Shown here: positions 1 through 6,528 of the stretch, in pieces
Layout: each line of letters starts with the position of its first letter
Numbering within the stretch: the first letter of the stretch is position 1
Assembly: GCA_964623735.1 (NCBI GenBank)
Contig: CAZUVE010000047.1
Coordinates: 1 to 17,088, forward strand
DNA length: 17,088 nt
From: SW-9-67-25 sp964623735
GTDB lineage: Archaea; Halobacteriota; Halobacteria; Halobacteriales; Haloarculaceae
Reading direction: 5' to 3'
Notes under the pieces: model-generated
Told to the model about the DNA's origin: nothing
What the model saw: only the letters and a program-made list of their open reading frames with translations
Database searches by the model: none
Translations under genes and position numbers: made by a program

Positions 1-606
1 GTCGAGCGGATTGAGGCCGCGCAGGAGTCGGTCCCCCTGGCGGTCTGGGTCGGCCTCGGCGTGCTTGGACTGCTCCTCGCGGCCGGCTACGGCTGGGGAC
101 GGTGGGGCCCGGCGGAGTCGCCGCCCTGGCTGGCGAACCTCGGGGAGCCAGTCGGCGCGGTGCTCGCCAGGGTTCGTGCGTGGCGTCGGGCCGACGCCGA
201 GACGACGCCGGCGACAACCGGGGGCGGCGAGGAGTCGTCCCCGGCGCCGACGGAGCCCGCAGAGGGGGCCGAGGCCGCCGACGAGGGCCCGCTCGCGACC
301 GCCCGCGACGCCCTCGCGGCCGGGGACAGCGAGGGCGCGGTCGTCGCCGCGTACGGCGCCGTCCGTGCGTCCCTGGGCGACCGGTTCGACGTCGGGGAGG
401 GACGCACCGTCCGCGAACTGCTGGCTGCCTGCGAGGACCGCCTCGACGCCGACGCGTACGCGACCCTGGAGACGCTGACCGACGCCTACGAGCGGACGGT
501 CTTCGCACCGGGGGAGGTCGAACAGGCCGGACAGCGGGCCGTCGAGGCGGCACAGACGCTGCTCGAGCCCGGCCCGACCGACAGCGGCGAACCGGCCGAC
601 GACTGA
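1..606 (+). CDS. DUF4129-like membrane protein, C-terminal part (5' end outside window)
   Basis: The frame is open from the first base, so the start lies upstream. The visible part has one hydrophobic segment (about residues 11-29 of the fragment), a short linker, an acidic Ala/Glu/Pro-rich stretch, then a helical domain. That domain carries the pattern of DUF4129: an Ala-rich helix ending AAYGAVRASLGD, then a GRTVRELLAACEDRL helix and a LETLTDAYERTVFAP helix. DUF4129 domains usually form the cytoplasmic tail of membrane proteins found near MoxR-type AAA ATPases and DUF58 proteins; a DUF1616 gene follows here, which fits such an envelope or export cluster. The function is unknown. The TGA stop lies directly against the left end of repeat F1a, so the element inserted right behind the gene. 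An alternative is a related haloarchaeal domain of unknown function with the same helical pattern. Confidence 0.75.
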   Translation, partial: VERIEAAQESVPLAVWVGLGVLGLLLAAGYGWGRWGPAESPPWLANLGEPVGAVLARVRAWRRADAETTPATTGGGEESSPAPTEPAEGAEAADEGPLATARDALAAGDSEGAVVAAYGAVRASLGDRFDVGEGRTVRELLAACEDRLDADAYATLETLTDAYERTVFAPGEVEQAGQRAVEAAQTLLEPGPTDSGEPADD

Positions 607-686
607 TACTGCCGGCTGTAACTGTTTCCCGGGACGACCGCACGACTGTGTACGGTCGATCCGGTAATGACTTACAGCAATCAGTA
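607..686. repeat. F1a, 80-bp palindromic MITE-like element
   Basis: The left end is TACTGCCGGCTGTAACTG; the right end, read in reverse complement, is TACTGATTGCTGTAAGTC. Inside are CTGTTTCCCGG on the left and CCGGTAATGACT on the right, flanking an imperfect hairpin (CGACCGCAC...GTACGGTCG). The left terminus carries the CCG triplet typical of the F2 family and the right one the ATT triplet typical of F1, so this copy looks chimeric. It starts on the base after the TGA of the upstream gene and could form a hairpin in that transcript's 3' end. Confidence 0.75.
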
Positions 687-952
687 TATTCATCGTGCGT
701 TTCAGGTCGTCACGGCCGTCGCTAGGGATGGAGAGCTTGACGACTGCGGTACGATTAATCTCCATCTACATGCCACAGGTGGCTATATGTTTATAAAAAT
801 TCAGGAGTTGGCCGGGCTATTAAATGGTGTCTGTTTCTCGGAGCGTACGCGATTCCCGCCCGCCGTGAACGGCGGGACTCCCTCGCTGAATCAAGGTGGC
901 GTGCGGGCGGCCCCCCACTGACTGCCGGGTCCGTGTAGCGGCGACCGCGCCC
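687..952. other. Intergenic stretch with a strong hairpin resembling an IS200/IS605-type end
   Basis: No convincing gene is present; the open frame from 667 starts inside repeat F1a and has no recognisable domain. The stretch holds a near-perfect hairpin at 859-876 (stem CCCGCCG/CGGCGGG, loop TGAA) followed by CTCGCTGAATCAAGG. Hairpins of this kind followed by such a tail are common at the 3' ends of haloarchaeal IS200/IS605 (tnpB) elements, so this may be the last trace of one. That identification rests on memory of the family pattern and is uncertain. An AT-rich patch near 787-800 contains TTTATAAAAA. Confidence 0.35.
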
Positions 953-959
953 TTTTTAT
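953..959 (+). promoter_or_regulatory. TATA-like box for the DUF1616 gene
   Basis: TTTTTAT stands out in a GC-rich background about 25 bp before the ATG at 981, the spacing expected for an archaeal TATA box driving a leaderless transcript. There is no Shine-Dalgarno sequence before the ATG. Confidence 0.5.
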
Positions 960-980
960 CCGTTACTCGCCTGCCATCGG

Positions 981-2117
981 ATGATGGACCACGACCGGGG
1001 CGGGGACTGGTGGGCGCTACTACCTCCGGGAATCCGGCGGCTCCCGGCCGACCTGGCCGCGGTGCTCGGGCTCGTCGTCGCGGTCAACCTCGCGGTGTTC
1101 CTGCCCGTGATCAGGACGACGCCGCTGCGGATCCTCCTCGGCCTCCCGTTCGTGTTGTTCGTCCCCGGGTACGCCTTTATCTCCGCACTCTTCCCCGAGG
1201 CTGGCACGGCACCGGCCGACGGGAGGACCGCCGAACAGGGTGAGAGCCCCGACGACGGTGCCACGGCGGAGTCGGCACCCGCAAAAAAAGCGGCAATCGC
1301 AGGGGACGGGGCCCTCGCCGACCGCGGGATCGACGGGATCGAGCGGGTCGCGCTGTCGTTCGGGCTGAGCATCGCCATCGTCCCGCTGCTCGGACTGGTG
1401 TTGAACTTCACACCCTGGGGGATCCGTCTGGTGCCGATCATGGTCGCGACGAGCGGATTCACCGTCGTTGCGACCTGGATCGCTGCCCGGCGCCGGTGGA
1501 CGTTGCCGCCCGGGGAGCGGTTCCGCGTCCCGTACCGGGCGTGGGTCGCCGCCGCACGTGCCGAGGTGCTCGCCCCCGAGTCCCGGACCGACGCGGCGCT
1601 GAACGTCCTGTTAGTGTGCAGTATTCTGCTGGCGGTCTCCTCGGTCGCCTACGCCGTGGCCGTCCCCACACAGGGCGAGTCCTTCACCGAGTTCTACCTG
1701 CTGACCGAAGACGAGAACAGCGACCTGGTCGCGGCCGACTACCCCACGGAGTTCGTCGCCGGCGAGGGCCGGGAACTCGTGATCGGCGTCGGGAACCAGG
1801 AACACGAGGCCGTCACCTACACCGTGGTGGTCCAACTCCAGCAGGTCGAGTTCGATCCGCCCGACGAGCAGACGAACGGGTCGGCCGCCGCGAACGTGAC
1901 GACGGTCCGGGTGCGCGAAACGGAGACACTGGGGCAGTTCGAGACACAACTGGCACACAACGAAACGATGACCCGACAGTACACGGTGCGCCCGACGCTG
2001 GTCGGGGAGAATATGCGCCTCGCCTTCCTCCTGTACCGCGGGTCGTCGCCCCCGGAACCGACTGTCGACAACGCCTACCGGGAGACCCACCTCTGGGTCA
2101 ACGTCACCGCGGGATAG
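981..2117 (+). CDS. DUF1616 family membrane protein
   Basis: This encodes a protein of 378 residues (377 if the second of the two adjacent ATGs is used). The N-terminal half has several membrane segments: about residues 26-46 (VLGLVVAVNLAVFLPVI), 49-68 (the ILLGLPFVLFVPGYAFISAL stretch), two more around 124-165, and one near 208-230. The motif with LPFVLFVPGYAF is the hallmark of DUF1616. Between the second and third segments is an acidic, Ala-rich insertion. The C-terminal 150 residues form a probable extracytoplasmic domain with beta-rich, CARDB-like sequence. Haloarchaeal DUF1616 proteins are thought to be envelope proteins and often neighbour DUF58/MoxR/DUF4129 genes; the exact role is not known. 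The 3' end overlaps the convergent DUF457 gene by 14 bp. Confidence 0.85.
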   Translation: MMDHDRGGDWWALLPPGIRRLPADLAAVLGLVVAVNLAVFLPVIRTTPLRILLGLPFVLFVPGYAFISALFPEAGTAPADGRTAEQGESPDDGATAESAPAKKAAIAGDGALADRGIDGIERVALSFGLSIAIVPLLGLVLNFTPWGIRLVPIMVATSGFTVVATWIAARRRWTLPPGERFRVPYRAWVAAARAEVLAPESRTDAALNVLLVCSILLAVSSVAYAVAVPTQGESFTEFYLLTEDENSDLVAADYPTEFVAGEGRELVIGVGNQEHEAVTYTVVVQLQQVEFDPPDEQTNGSAAANVTTVRVRETETLGQFETQLAHNETMTRQYTVRPTLVGENMRLAFLLYRGSSPPEPTVDNAYRETHLWVNVTAG

Positions 2118-2667
2118 TCCGGGCGGCGTCGAGCCACCGGGACACCAGCTCCCGACACAGACCCAGCCCCGGCCGTCCGTCGGCAGACCAGACGGCGAAG
2201 GCGACGACAAACAGCCCGAGTTCCGCCCAGAACGTGACGCCGAAATCGAGGCTCGTAAAGAACGCGAGGAACCCGCCCGCGTGGTCGTACTCGATCGCCG
2301 GCACGACCGGCCAGGCCAGAAACCCGAGCGCGGACAGATTCCCGGACAGTAGCGGGTAGAGCGCGTCACCGAGCAGGTGGGAGAGATAGCCGAGCGCGAA
2401 GGCACTGCCCTGGTGGTTCCGCCCGCGGGCGACGGCGTACCGGCGCACGATCACCAACACGACGGCTGCAGTCAGCACCGAATGCGCGAGCGACCGGCCG
2501 TTCGGGATGACGCCGAACCACCAAGCAAGCACCTTGTCCAGGTCCGGCGCCTGCGACCCGAGCGCGACGGCGATAGCCCCCGTTCCTGCGGGAGGAGACC
2601 CCGAGTCGAGCCGTCCCCAGACTGCGTACCACAGGTAGCCAAGCGCAAGATGGCCCCAAGGAAGCAT
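2104..2667 (-). CDS. DUF457 (YdjM-like) membrane-bound metal-dependent hydrolase
   Basis: A protein of 187 residues with three or four hydrophobic segments. It has the conserved His/Asp set of the DUF457/YdjM family: H6 in WGHLALGY, D42 and D44 in APDLDK, H62 in LAHS, and H97 and D101 in SHLLGDALYP. These residues are thought to bind metal next to the membrane; the family has been called LexA-regulated inner-membrane hydrolase in bacteria, but the substrate is unknown. The length matches the family. The ATG at 2667 puts the GHLALGY motif at the usual N-terminal position. The gene converges on, and slightly overlaps, the DUF1616 gene. A gap of about 117 bp separates it from the VOC gene upstream, so the two may or may not be co-transcribed. 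Confidence 0.85.
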   Translation of the reverse strand: MLPWGHLALGYLWYAVWGRLDSGSPPAGTGAIAVALGSQAPDLDKVLAWWFGVIPNGRSLAHSVLTAAVVLVIVRRYAVARGRNHQGSAFALGYLSHLLGDALYPLLSGNLSALGFLAWPVVPAIEYDHAGGFLAFFTSLDFGVTFWAELGLFVVAFAVWSADGRPGLGLCRELVSRWLDAARTIPR

Positions 2668-2784
2668 CGTCTCGCCGTGCGTTCTATCCGGACGATAATA
2701 GGCCTTCCCACGTCCCGGGCCCGACCGACGTCGACGGGGGGAGTCGGTCCCGTCGGCACAACTGACGGTACCGGCTCGTCCCGG

Positions 2785-3186
2785 TCAGTGGAGCTTGAGT
2801 TCGACGCGCCGTCCATCGGGATCCCGGACGTATGCTGCCCAGGCACGGCCGTATGCCCCGTATCGCCTGTACGGTTCTCCCTCTTCGACCTCGACACCGT
2901 GATCGCGGAGGGTCGTCAACAGCGTATCGAGTTCCGCTCTGGAATCGACATCGTCCGACCGGACCAGCAGACACAGGTGTTCGCCGCCAACGTCGATGTC
3001 CGCTCTGTCGGTCGGAACCAGGTGGATGTGCCGGCCGCCTGCGACAACCGCGACGTACGGCACTTCCCCCGCATTGTAGCGCTCATGGTCCCGGGTCGGC
3101 AACCCGAGCAAGTCGTGATAGAAGTCCAGCGCCTGGTCGAGGTCGGTAACCCGGATCGCTACGTGGTCGAGATCGACGACGTCCAT
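2785..3186 (-). CDS. VOC family (glyoxalase/bleomycin-resistance fold) protein
   Basis: A protein of 133 residues, one VOC domain made of two beta-alpha-beta-beta-beta modules. The N-terminal LDHVAIRVTDLDQALDFYHD contains the first metal ligand H8; the second module begins near GEHLCLLV with H70; the C-terminal DPDGRRVELK has E129. These three residues match the metal-binding triad of glyoxalase, FosA/FosX-like resistance proteins and many dioxygenases. The substrate cannot be told; RHIHLV (H53, H55) may line the pocket. A TATA box 23-29 bp before the ATG suggests a leaderless transcript, and part of that box belongs to the end of repeat F2a. The gene lies downstream of the ABC exporter on the same strand but is separated from it by the repeat and a gene fragment, so it is probably its own unit. 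Confidence 0.85.
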   Translation of the reverse strand: MDVVDLDHVAIRVTDLDQALDFYHDLLGLPTRDHERYNAGEVPYVAVVAGGRHIHLVPTDRADIDVGGEHLCLLVRSDDVDSRAELDTLLTTLRDHGVEVEEGEPYRRYGAYGRAWAAYVRDPDGRRVELKLH

Positions 3187-3208
3187 ACGGATCGATAGGC
3201 GGTGACAG

Positions 3209-3215
3209 ATTTATA
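3209..3215 (-). promoter_or_regulatory. TATA box of the VOC gene, formed at the edge of repeat F2a
   Basis: On the minus strand the sequence reads CAGTATAAATCTG, with TATAAAT ending 23 bp before the ATG at 3186. The CAGTA part is the terminus of element F2a and the TAAAT part is the flank, so repeat and host DNA together make the box. Confidence 0.55.
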
Positions 3216-3290
3216 CTGTCGGCTGTACCGACGTGATACTGTCGGCTATAACTACGTGAAGATATTCCCCAGTCCGGGGTGCCGACAGTA
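3214..3290. repeat. F2a, palindromic element with a duplicated left end and a shortened right arm
   Basis: Two F2-type left ends occur in tandem, TACTGTCGGCTGTACC at 3214 and TACTGTCGGCTATAAC at 3237. The second continues into the F2 core (ACGTGAAGATATTC, then CCCCAGTCCGGGG) and closes with GCCGACAGTA at 3281-3290. The right arm lacks the GAATATCTTCACGTAG half seen in F2c, so this copy has lost about 25 bp of its right side or arose by two overlapping insertions. Confidence 0.7.
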
Positions 3291-3420
3291 CTCACGCGCG
3301 TGCAGTCGACCGTATTGACGGCCCACGGAAACTCGTCTACGGTGTCACGGAGAAGCGCGTCGTCGCTGTCTGGCTTGCGGTGACATCGAGTGACCGGGCG
3401 AGCGGCGCGGAGTACTGTCA
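3291..3420 (+). pseudogene. Probable C-terminal fragment of an unknown haloarchaeal protein
   Basis: Directly to the right of F2a the plus strand is open in a frame with good haloarchaeal codon use. It reads VDRIDGPRKLVYGVTEKR and then VVAVWLAVTSSDRASGAEY, which has a beta-strand/helix look unlike a shadow frame. The opposite strand has a stop in this interval. There is no start codon: the left side ends at the repeat. The frame runs on into the antisense of the ABC gene, so the true end is unclear. I do not recognise the family. Confidence 0.35.
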
Positions 3421-5316
3421 GTCGTCGGCCGTCCGCAGGGGTTCCTCGTCGGCCTGTGCCTTCCACAGTCCCGCGTACTCTCCACACCGGGCCAGCAGCT
3501 CATCGTGGGTTCCGGATTCGGTTATCTCGCCGTCGTCCATGACGACAATACGGTCGGCGTCACGGATGGTTGAGAGCCTGTGGGCGATGACGAAGGCCGT
3601 TCGGTCCTCGATAAGGCGGTCGAGACTCTCCTGGATGAGTTCCTCCGTCTCCGTGTCGACATCGGAGGTGGCCTCGTCGAAGACGATGATCGCCGGGTCG
3701 TTGAGCAGCGCCCGGGCGATGGCGAGGCGCTGGCGCTGGCCGCCCGACAGCTTCACGCCGCGCTCGCCGATCAGGGTGTCGTACCCCTCCGGGAGGTCAC
3801 TTACGAACTCGTGGGCCTCTGCAGCCGTCGCCGCCTCGACGACGCGGTCGCGGGCACCCGTGTCCCCGTCCCACTCCGCGGCCAGGACCTCCCGGTCGCC
3901 GTAGGCGATGTTCTCGGCGACGCTCCCCGAGAAGAGATACGGTGTCTGCTCAACAATGGCGATTTCTTCACGTAGTGCCCGGAGGCTGTACTCCCGGACG
4001 TCGACGTCGTCAACCTGGACTGCCCCCGATTCGACGTCGTGAAAGCGCGGGACGAGCTTCAGAAGCGTCGACTTGCCAGCGCCGGTCGGGCCGGCGAGAC
4101 CGACTGTCGCGCCTGCGGGGACGGAAAGCGAGACGTCCCGGATCACGGGCTCGCGGTCGCTGTAGCCGAAGGTGACACTCTCGAAGGCCACCTCGCCGTC
4201 GACACGGCCGGGCTCGTGGGGGTCGTCGGATTCGGTCACCGTCGGCTGCCTGCCGAGCAGGCCGAAGACGCGCTCTGCACTGGATTTCGCGAGCTGGTAC
4301 CTGTTCGCGGACTTGCCGACGCGGCGCATCGGCGAGTAGAGCCGCCGGAGATAGAGGAAAAAGAGGGCGAACGCGCCGGCCGACAGCGCACCCGGGTCCC
4401 CGCGGATGATGTCCGTCCCGCCGACGAACAACACGAACACGAAGACGACGCCGGTTGTCAGGCGAAGTGTCGCGAAGAAGGCCCGGCGGATGCGCAGTGC
4501 TGCGACCTTCTCGTCGTGGTAGGCCTGGCTCTGGGCGGCGACGCGGTCACGCTCGAACTCGTGGCGGTTGAACGCTTTGATAACCGCCGTCCCGCCGAGA
4601 TTGTTCTCGAGGCGCGTGTTCAGGCGTGCGACAGTCTCGCGGATTGACTTGTAGCGCGGTTCGATCCAGGACAGAAAGAGCCCGCTCGCGAGCCCGATAA
4701 TCGGAACCGGCGCAAGCGCGATCAGCGCGAGCCTCGGGGAGTACGTCCAGAGGACGACGGAGATGCCCCCGACCGTCGCGATGACGCGGATCAGCTGCCG
4801 GAACTCGGTGTTGAGAAACTGCTCCAAGCGGTTGATGTCGCTGTTGAGAATCGACATCATGCCGCCGGTCTGGTGGTTGACGAAAAAATCCATCGAGAGG
4901 TGCTGGAGGTGGTCGTAGGTGTCGTTGCGCAGGTCGCGCTGGACCTTCTGTGCGGTCGACTGGAGGAGATACCGGGAGACGAACCGCGTCACCGACCGGA
5001 CGAGGTAGGCCAGGACCGCAATGACGACGAGTCGCTCCAGCAGCACAATCCGGGCTGCTTCGCCCGTGATTGCCTCGCCAGGCAGGAGGCCGACGTCCGA
5101 GAGGAGCCCCGGGTCGCCGGACTGGAGGACGACCCGGTCGATGGCGGTGGCGACGACAATCGGCGGGACGAGCCGGGCAAACCGCGTGAGGAAAGACGCG
5201 AGGACGCCGACGGTCAACCGGACCCAGTAGGGCTGTGCGTAGGCGAGCAGGCTCCGGATGGGGTGACCGTCGAGCGTCTCGCGGACGTCTTCGAATCCAC
5301 CCTGGTCGTCTGGCAT
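3418..5316 (-). CDS. ABC exporter, fused permease and ATPase (type IV, MsbA/LmrA-like)
   Basis: A protein of 632 residues in the usual half-transporter layout. The membrane domain covers about residues 20-340 with six predicted segments; the nucleotide-binding domain follows. Motifs are complete: Walker A GPTGAGKST (409-417, K415), Q-loop Q457 in VEQTPYLFSGS, signature LSGGQ (523-527), Walker B IIVFDEATS with catalytic E548, D-loop SDVD (551-554), and H-loop H579 in VIAHRLST. Such proteins work as homo- or heterodimers that export lipids, drugs or peptides; the substrate cannot be told. The ATG at 5316 (MPDDQGG) is chosen because the frame upstream crosses repeats and a fragment on the other strand and has no family-like sequence. 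No partner half-transporter lies next to it, which suggests a homodimer. Confidence 0.93.
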   Translation of the reverse strand: MPDDQGGFEDVRETLDGHPIRSLLAYAQPYWVRLTVGVLASFLTRFARLVPPIVVATAIDRVVLQSGDPGLLSDVGLLPGEAITGEAARIVLLERLVVIAVLAYLVRSVTRFVSRYLLQSTAQKVQRDLRNDTYDHLQHLSMDFFVNHQTGGMMSILNSDINRLEQFLNTEFRQLIRVIATVGGISVVLWTYSPRLALIALAPVPIIGLASGLFLSWIEPRYKSIRETVARLNTRLENNLGGTAVIKAFNRHEFERDRVAAQSQAYHDEKVAALRIRRAFFATLRLTTGVVFVFVLFVGGTDIIRGDPGALSAGAFALFFLYLRRLYSPMRRVGKSANRYQLAKSSAERVFGLLGRQPTVTESDDPHEPGRVDGEVAFESVTFGYSDREPVIRDVSLSVPAGATVGLAGPTGAGKSTLLKLVPRFHDVESGAVQVDDVDVREYSLRALREEIAIVEQTPYLFSGSVAENIAYGDREVLAAEWDGDTGARDRVVEAATAAEAHEFVSDLPEGYDTLIGERGVKLSGGQRQRLAIARALLNDPAIIVFDEATSDVDTETEELIQESLDRLIEDRTAFVIAHRLSTIRDADRIVVMDDGEITESGTHDELLARCGEYAGLWKAQADEEPLRTADD

Positions 5317-5373
5317 ATACACTGTTGTGGTCACAGCCTGAAAACCGGCCTGTTTGTCGACGGGGCGACCTGA

Positions 5374-5593
5374 CGGGCAACACTTTCTCACCCGCGTCTC
5401 CCGGCCTGTGTGGACTGCAACAGCGCCGAACCGGACGTGTCGACGGTGTCCGCCGACCGGACCATCCACCGGGAGTTGTCCGAAGCAGTCCGGGAGTCCA
5501 TCGCCAGCGAACCCCGGTTCCGCGTCTAATCGTTCGGGTTGCCCCGGCACGATGGCGACCTCATGCTCGAACTGACTGTGGCCGACGAAGGTG
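5374..5593 (+). pseudogene. Broken unknown gene on the plus strand, cut at repeat F2b
   Basis: After a TGA at 5371 the frame reads LSHPRLPACVDCNSAEP, then RELSEAVRESIASEPRFRV, with a TAA at 5527-5529. The same frame continues after it as SFGLPRHDGDLMLELTVADE and stops making sense at 5594, where repeat F2b begins. The acidic, GC3-rich sequence on both sides of the TAA suggests one gene with an in-frame stop and a 3' end lost at the repeat. CVDC may be half of a zinc site. No start codon or family is recognisable. Confidence 0.4.
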
Positions 5594-5655
5594 TGCTGTC
5601 GGCTGTCTGTCTTTTGAGAATTTCGCCACCCCGGAGTGGGGAATCTCTCGTCTCG
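5594..5655. repeat. F2b, truncated F2 element
   Basis: It begins TGCTGTCGGCTGTCTGTC and continues GAGAATTTCGCCACCCCGGAGTGGGGAATC, matching the left arm and central hairpin of the F2 family (compare F2c and F2d). Instead of an F2 right terminus it runs at 5656 straight into an F1 element, so the two form a composite of 135 bp. Confidence 0.65.
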
Positions 5656-5728
5656 TAGTGATTGCTGTACCGTGTACCGATACGACTGCGTGCGGCCGGT
5701 CCGGCACTGACTTACAGCAATCACAGTA
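5656..5728. repeat. F1b, palindromic element joined to F2b
   Basis: The left end is TAGTGATTGCTGTACC; the right end is TTACAGCAATCACAGTA. The inner part has the F1 signature (GTGTACCG on the left, CCGGCACTGACT on the right) around a weakened GC-rich hairpin with GCGTGCGGCC. At about 73 bp it is slightly shorter than other F1 copies. Confidence 0.7.
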
Positions 5729-5986
5729 GAAAATAAATCGACGGTCGGAATCGGATTCACCGACAGCTTCGAGAAACTCGATTCCATTCTGGCCGGGCGT
5801 GTCGTAATCGGAGATCACACACTGGTACTCGTCATCAGCAAGCCACTCAAGTCCTTCGTCCGCACCCGGTACCGTTTCGACCTCGAAGCGCTCGTCTTCA
5901 CGTTCGAGAAAGGTCGCAGCCACCTCTGTGAACCCCGGGTCATCATCAACGTGGAGAACGTTGATAGACTCACGTTTCACCGTCAT
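5729..5986 (-). pseudogene. Response-regulator receiver domain, cut off by repeat F1b
   Basis: The first 86 codons of a receiver (REC) protein. They contain the acidic pocket DDD at 14-16 (VLHVDDDPG), the phospho-acceptor D60 in ISDYDTPGQNG, and the strand RRFIFY where the switch Thr/Ser would follow. Haloarchaeal proteins with this style of REC usually continue with PAS and histidine-kinase domains or end near residue 130. Here the frame enters the end of F1b directly after FIF, so the last third of the REC domain and anything after it is missing. No functional product is expected, since the conserved Lys and the alpha4-beta5 face are absent. A TATA box and ATG remain intact upstream. Confidence 0.8.
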
Positions 5987-6006
5987 CTATGACACTAGTC
6001 AACAGC

Positions 6007-6024
6007 TGGAATTATAACTCCAGT
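6007..6024 (-). promoter_or_regulatory. TATA box inside a small palindrome, promoter of the broken REC gene
   Basis: The sequence is an 18-bp imperfect palindrome, CTGGA-ATTATAAC-TCCAG. Its centre gives TTATAAT on the minus strand, about 28 bp before the ATG at 5986, as expected for a leaderless archaeal promoter. The flanking CTGGA/TCCAG arms could bind a dimeric regulator; that is inference. Confidence 0.4.
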
Positions 6025-6171
6025 GGGAGATCCCAGCGAACACATCCGTAGCAAAAGTTGTTCTCACCCGTCGAAGAATTTCCCAGCAGTGGCGAGGAAT
6101 CACAGACTCACTGGTCGGCCCATCTTTACTCACACGTATTCACCTAAACAGATGAAACGAAGTTCGGCTGT

Positions 6172-6222
6172 ACCAGTATAGCCGTCCGAACAGGCCTGTT
6201 AACGAGCTTGGGTTATACTGGT
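6172..6222. repeat. 51-bp inverted repeat next to F3a
   Basis: The arms ACCAGTATA (6172-6180) and TATACTGGT (6214-6222) are exact inverse complements, with a 12-bp perfect palindrome AACAGGCCTGTT (6189-6200) between them. It touches F3a at 6223. It could be a tiny element of its own or the target into which F3a moved. Confidence 0.45.
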
Positions 6223-6303
6223 TATACCGGTCGACGTAACTTTTGATACTTCTCAGCCGGACGTACCCAGCTGAAAGTATCAGGGCTTACGTCAACCGGT
6301 ATA
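6223..6303. repeat. F3a, 81-bp palindromic element
   Basis: The termini TATACCGGTCGACGTAA and TTACGTCAACCGGTATA match at 16 of 17 positions as inverted repeats. Inner arms GATACTTCTCAGC and GCTGAAAGTATC continue the palindrome, so nearly the whole element can fold. A second copy of exactly the same length, F3b, lies at 16422-16502. No open frame of use is present. Confidence 0.75.
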
Positions 6304-6459
6304 GTACGATTGTTTTCGTGACCGTGTCAGAGCCGTCGGTACTTCACGGCGCGTAACTCGCGTCTCGCTCCACCGTGACAGTAACGACTCTCAACAATCA
6401 CTATCAGAGGCTGTAATCAGCACCGTGTAGCGTCAGAAGGAGAGACATGTAACGTGCCT

Positions 6460-6502
6460 AAATTGAATACTTTGTGACAAATTGAATTAGATTTACATTT
6501 TA
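6460..6502 (+). promoter_or_regulatory. Promoter region of the lipoprotein gene with a direct repeat
   Basis: The 9-bp sequence AAATTGAAT occurs at 6460-6468 and again at 6479-6487, 19 bp apart, which puts the two copies on nearly the same face of the helix. TTTTAT (6497-6502) follows as a TATA-like box about 27 bp before the ATG at 6529. The direct repeat may be an operator or upstream activator site; nothing else supports this. Confidence 0.4.
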
Positions 6503-6528
6503 TCAGACGTTGGTGACACCAACATCCC

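Larger units (their letters stand above)
6025..6459. other. Gene-free region with several palindromes
   Basis: No frame here looks coding on either strand. The stretch holds the two inverted repeats listed separately at 6172-6222 and 6223-6303 and a nested hairpin at 6165-6184 (CGGCT...AGCCG). The remainder, 6025-6160 and 6304-6459, shows no feature I can name. Confidence 0.5.

Noticed and set aside
667..921. Open frame of 84 codons before the DUF1616 gene
   Set aside because: It starts inside repeat F1a and runs through the hairpin at 859-876; no domain or promoter supports it.
5317..5787. N-terminal extension of the ABC exporter by 157 residues
   Set aside because: The frame crosses two repeats and the antisense of a plus-strand fragment. 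Family members start close to MPDDQGG and the first membrane segment.
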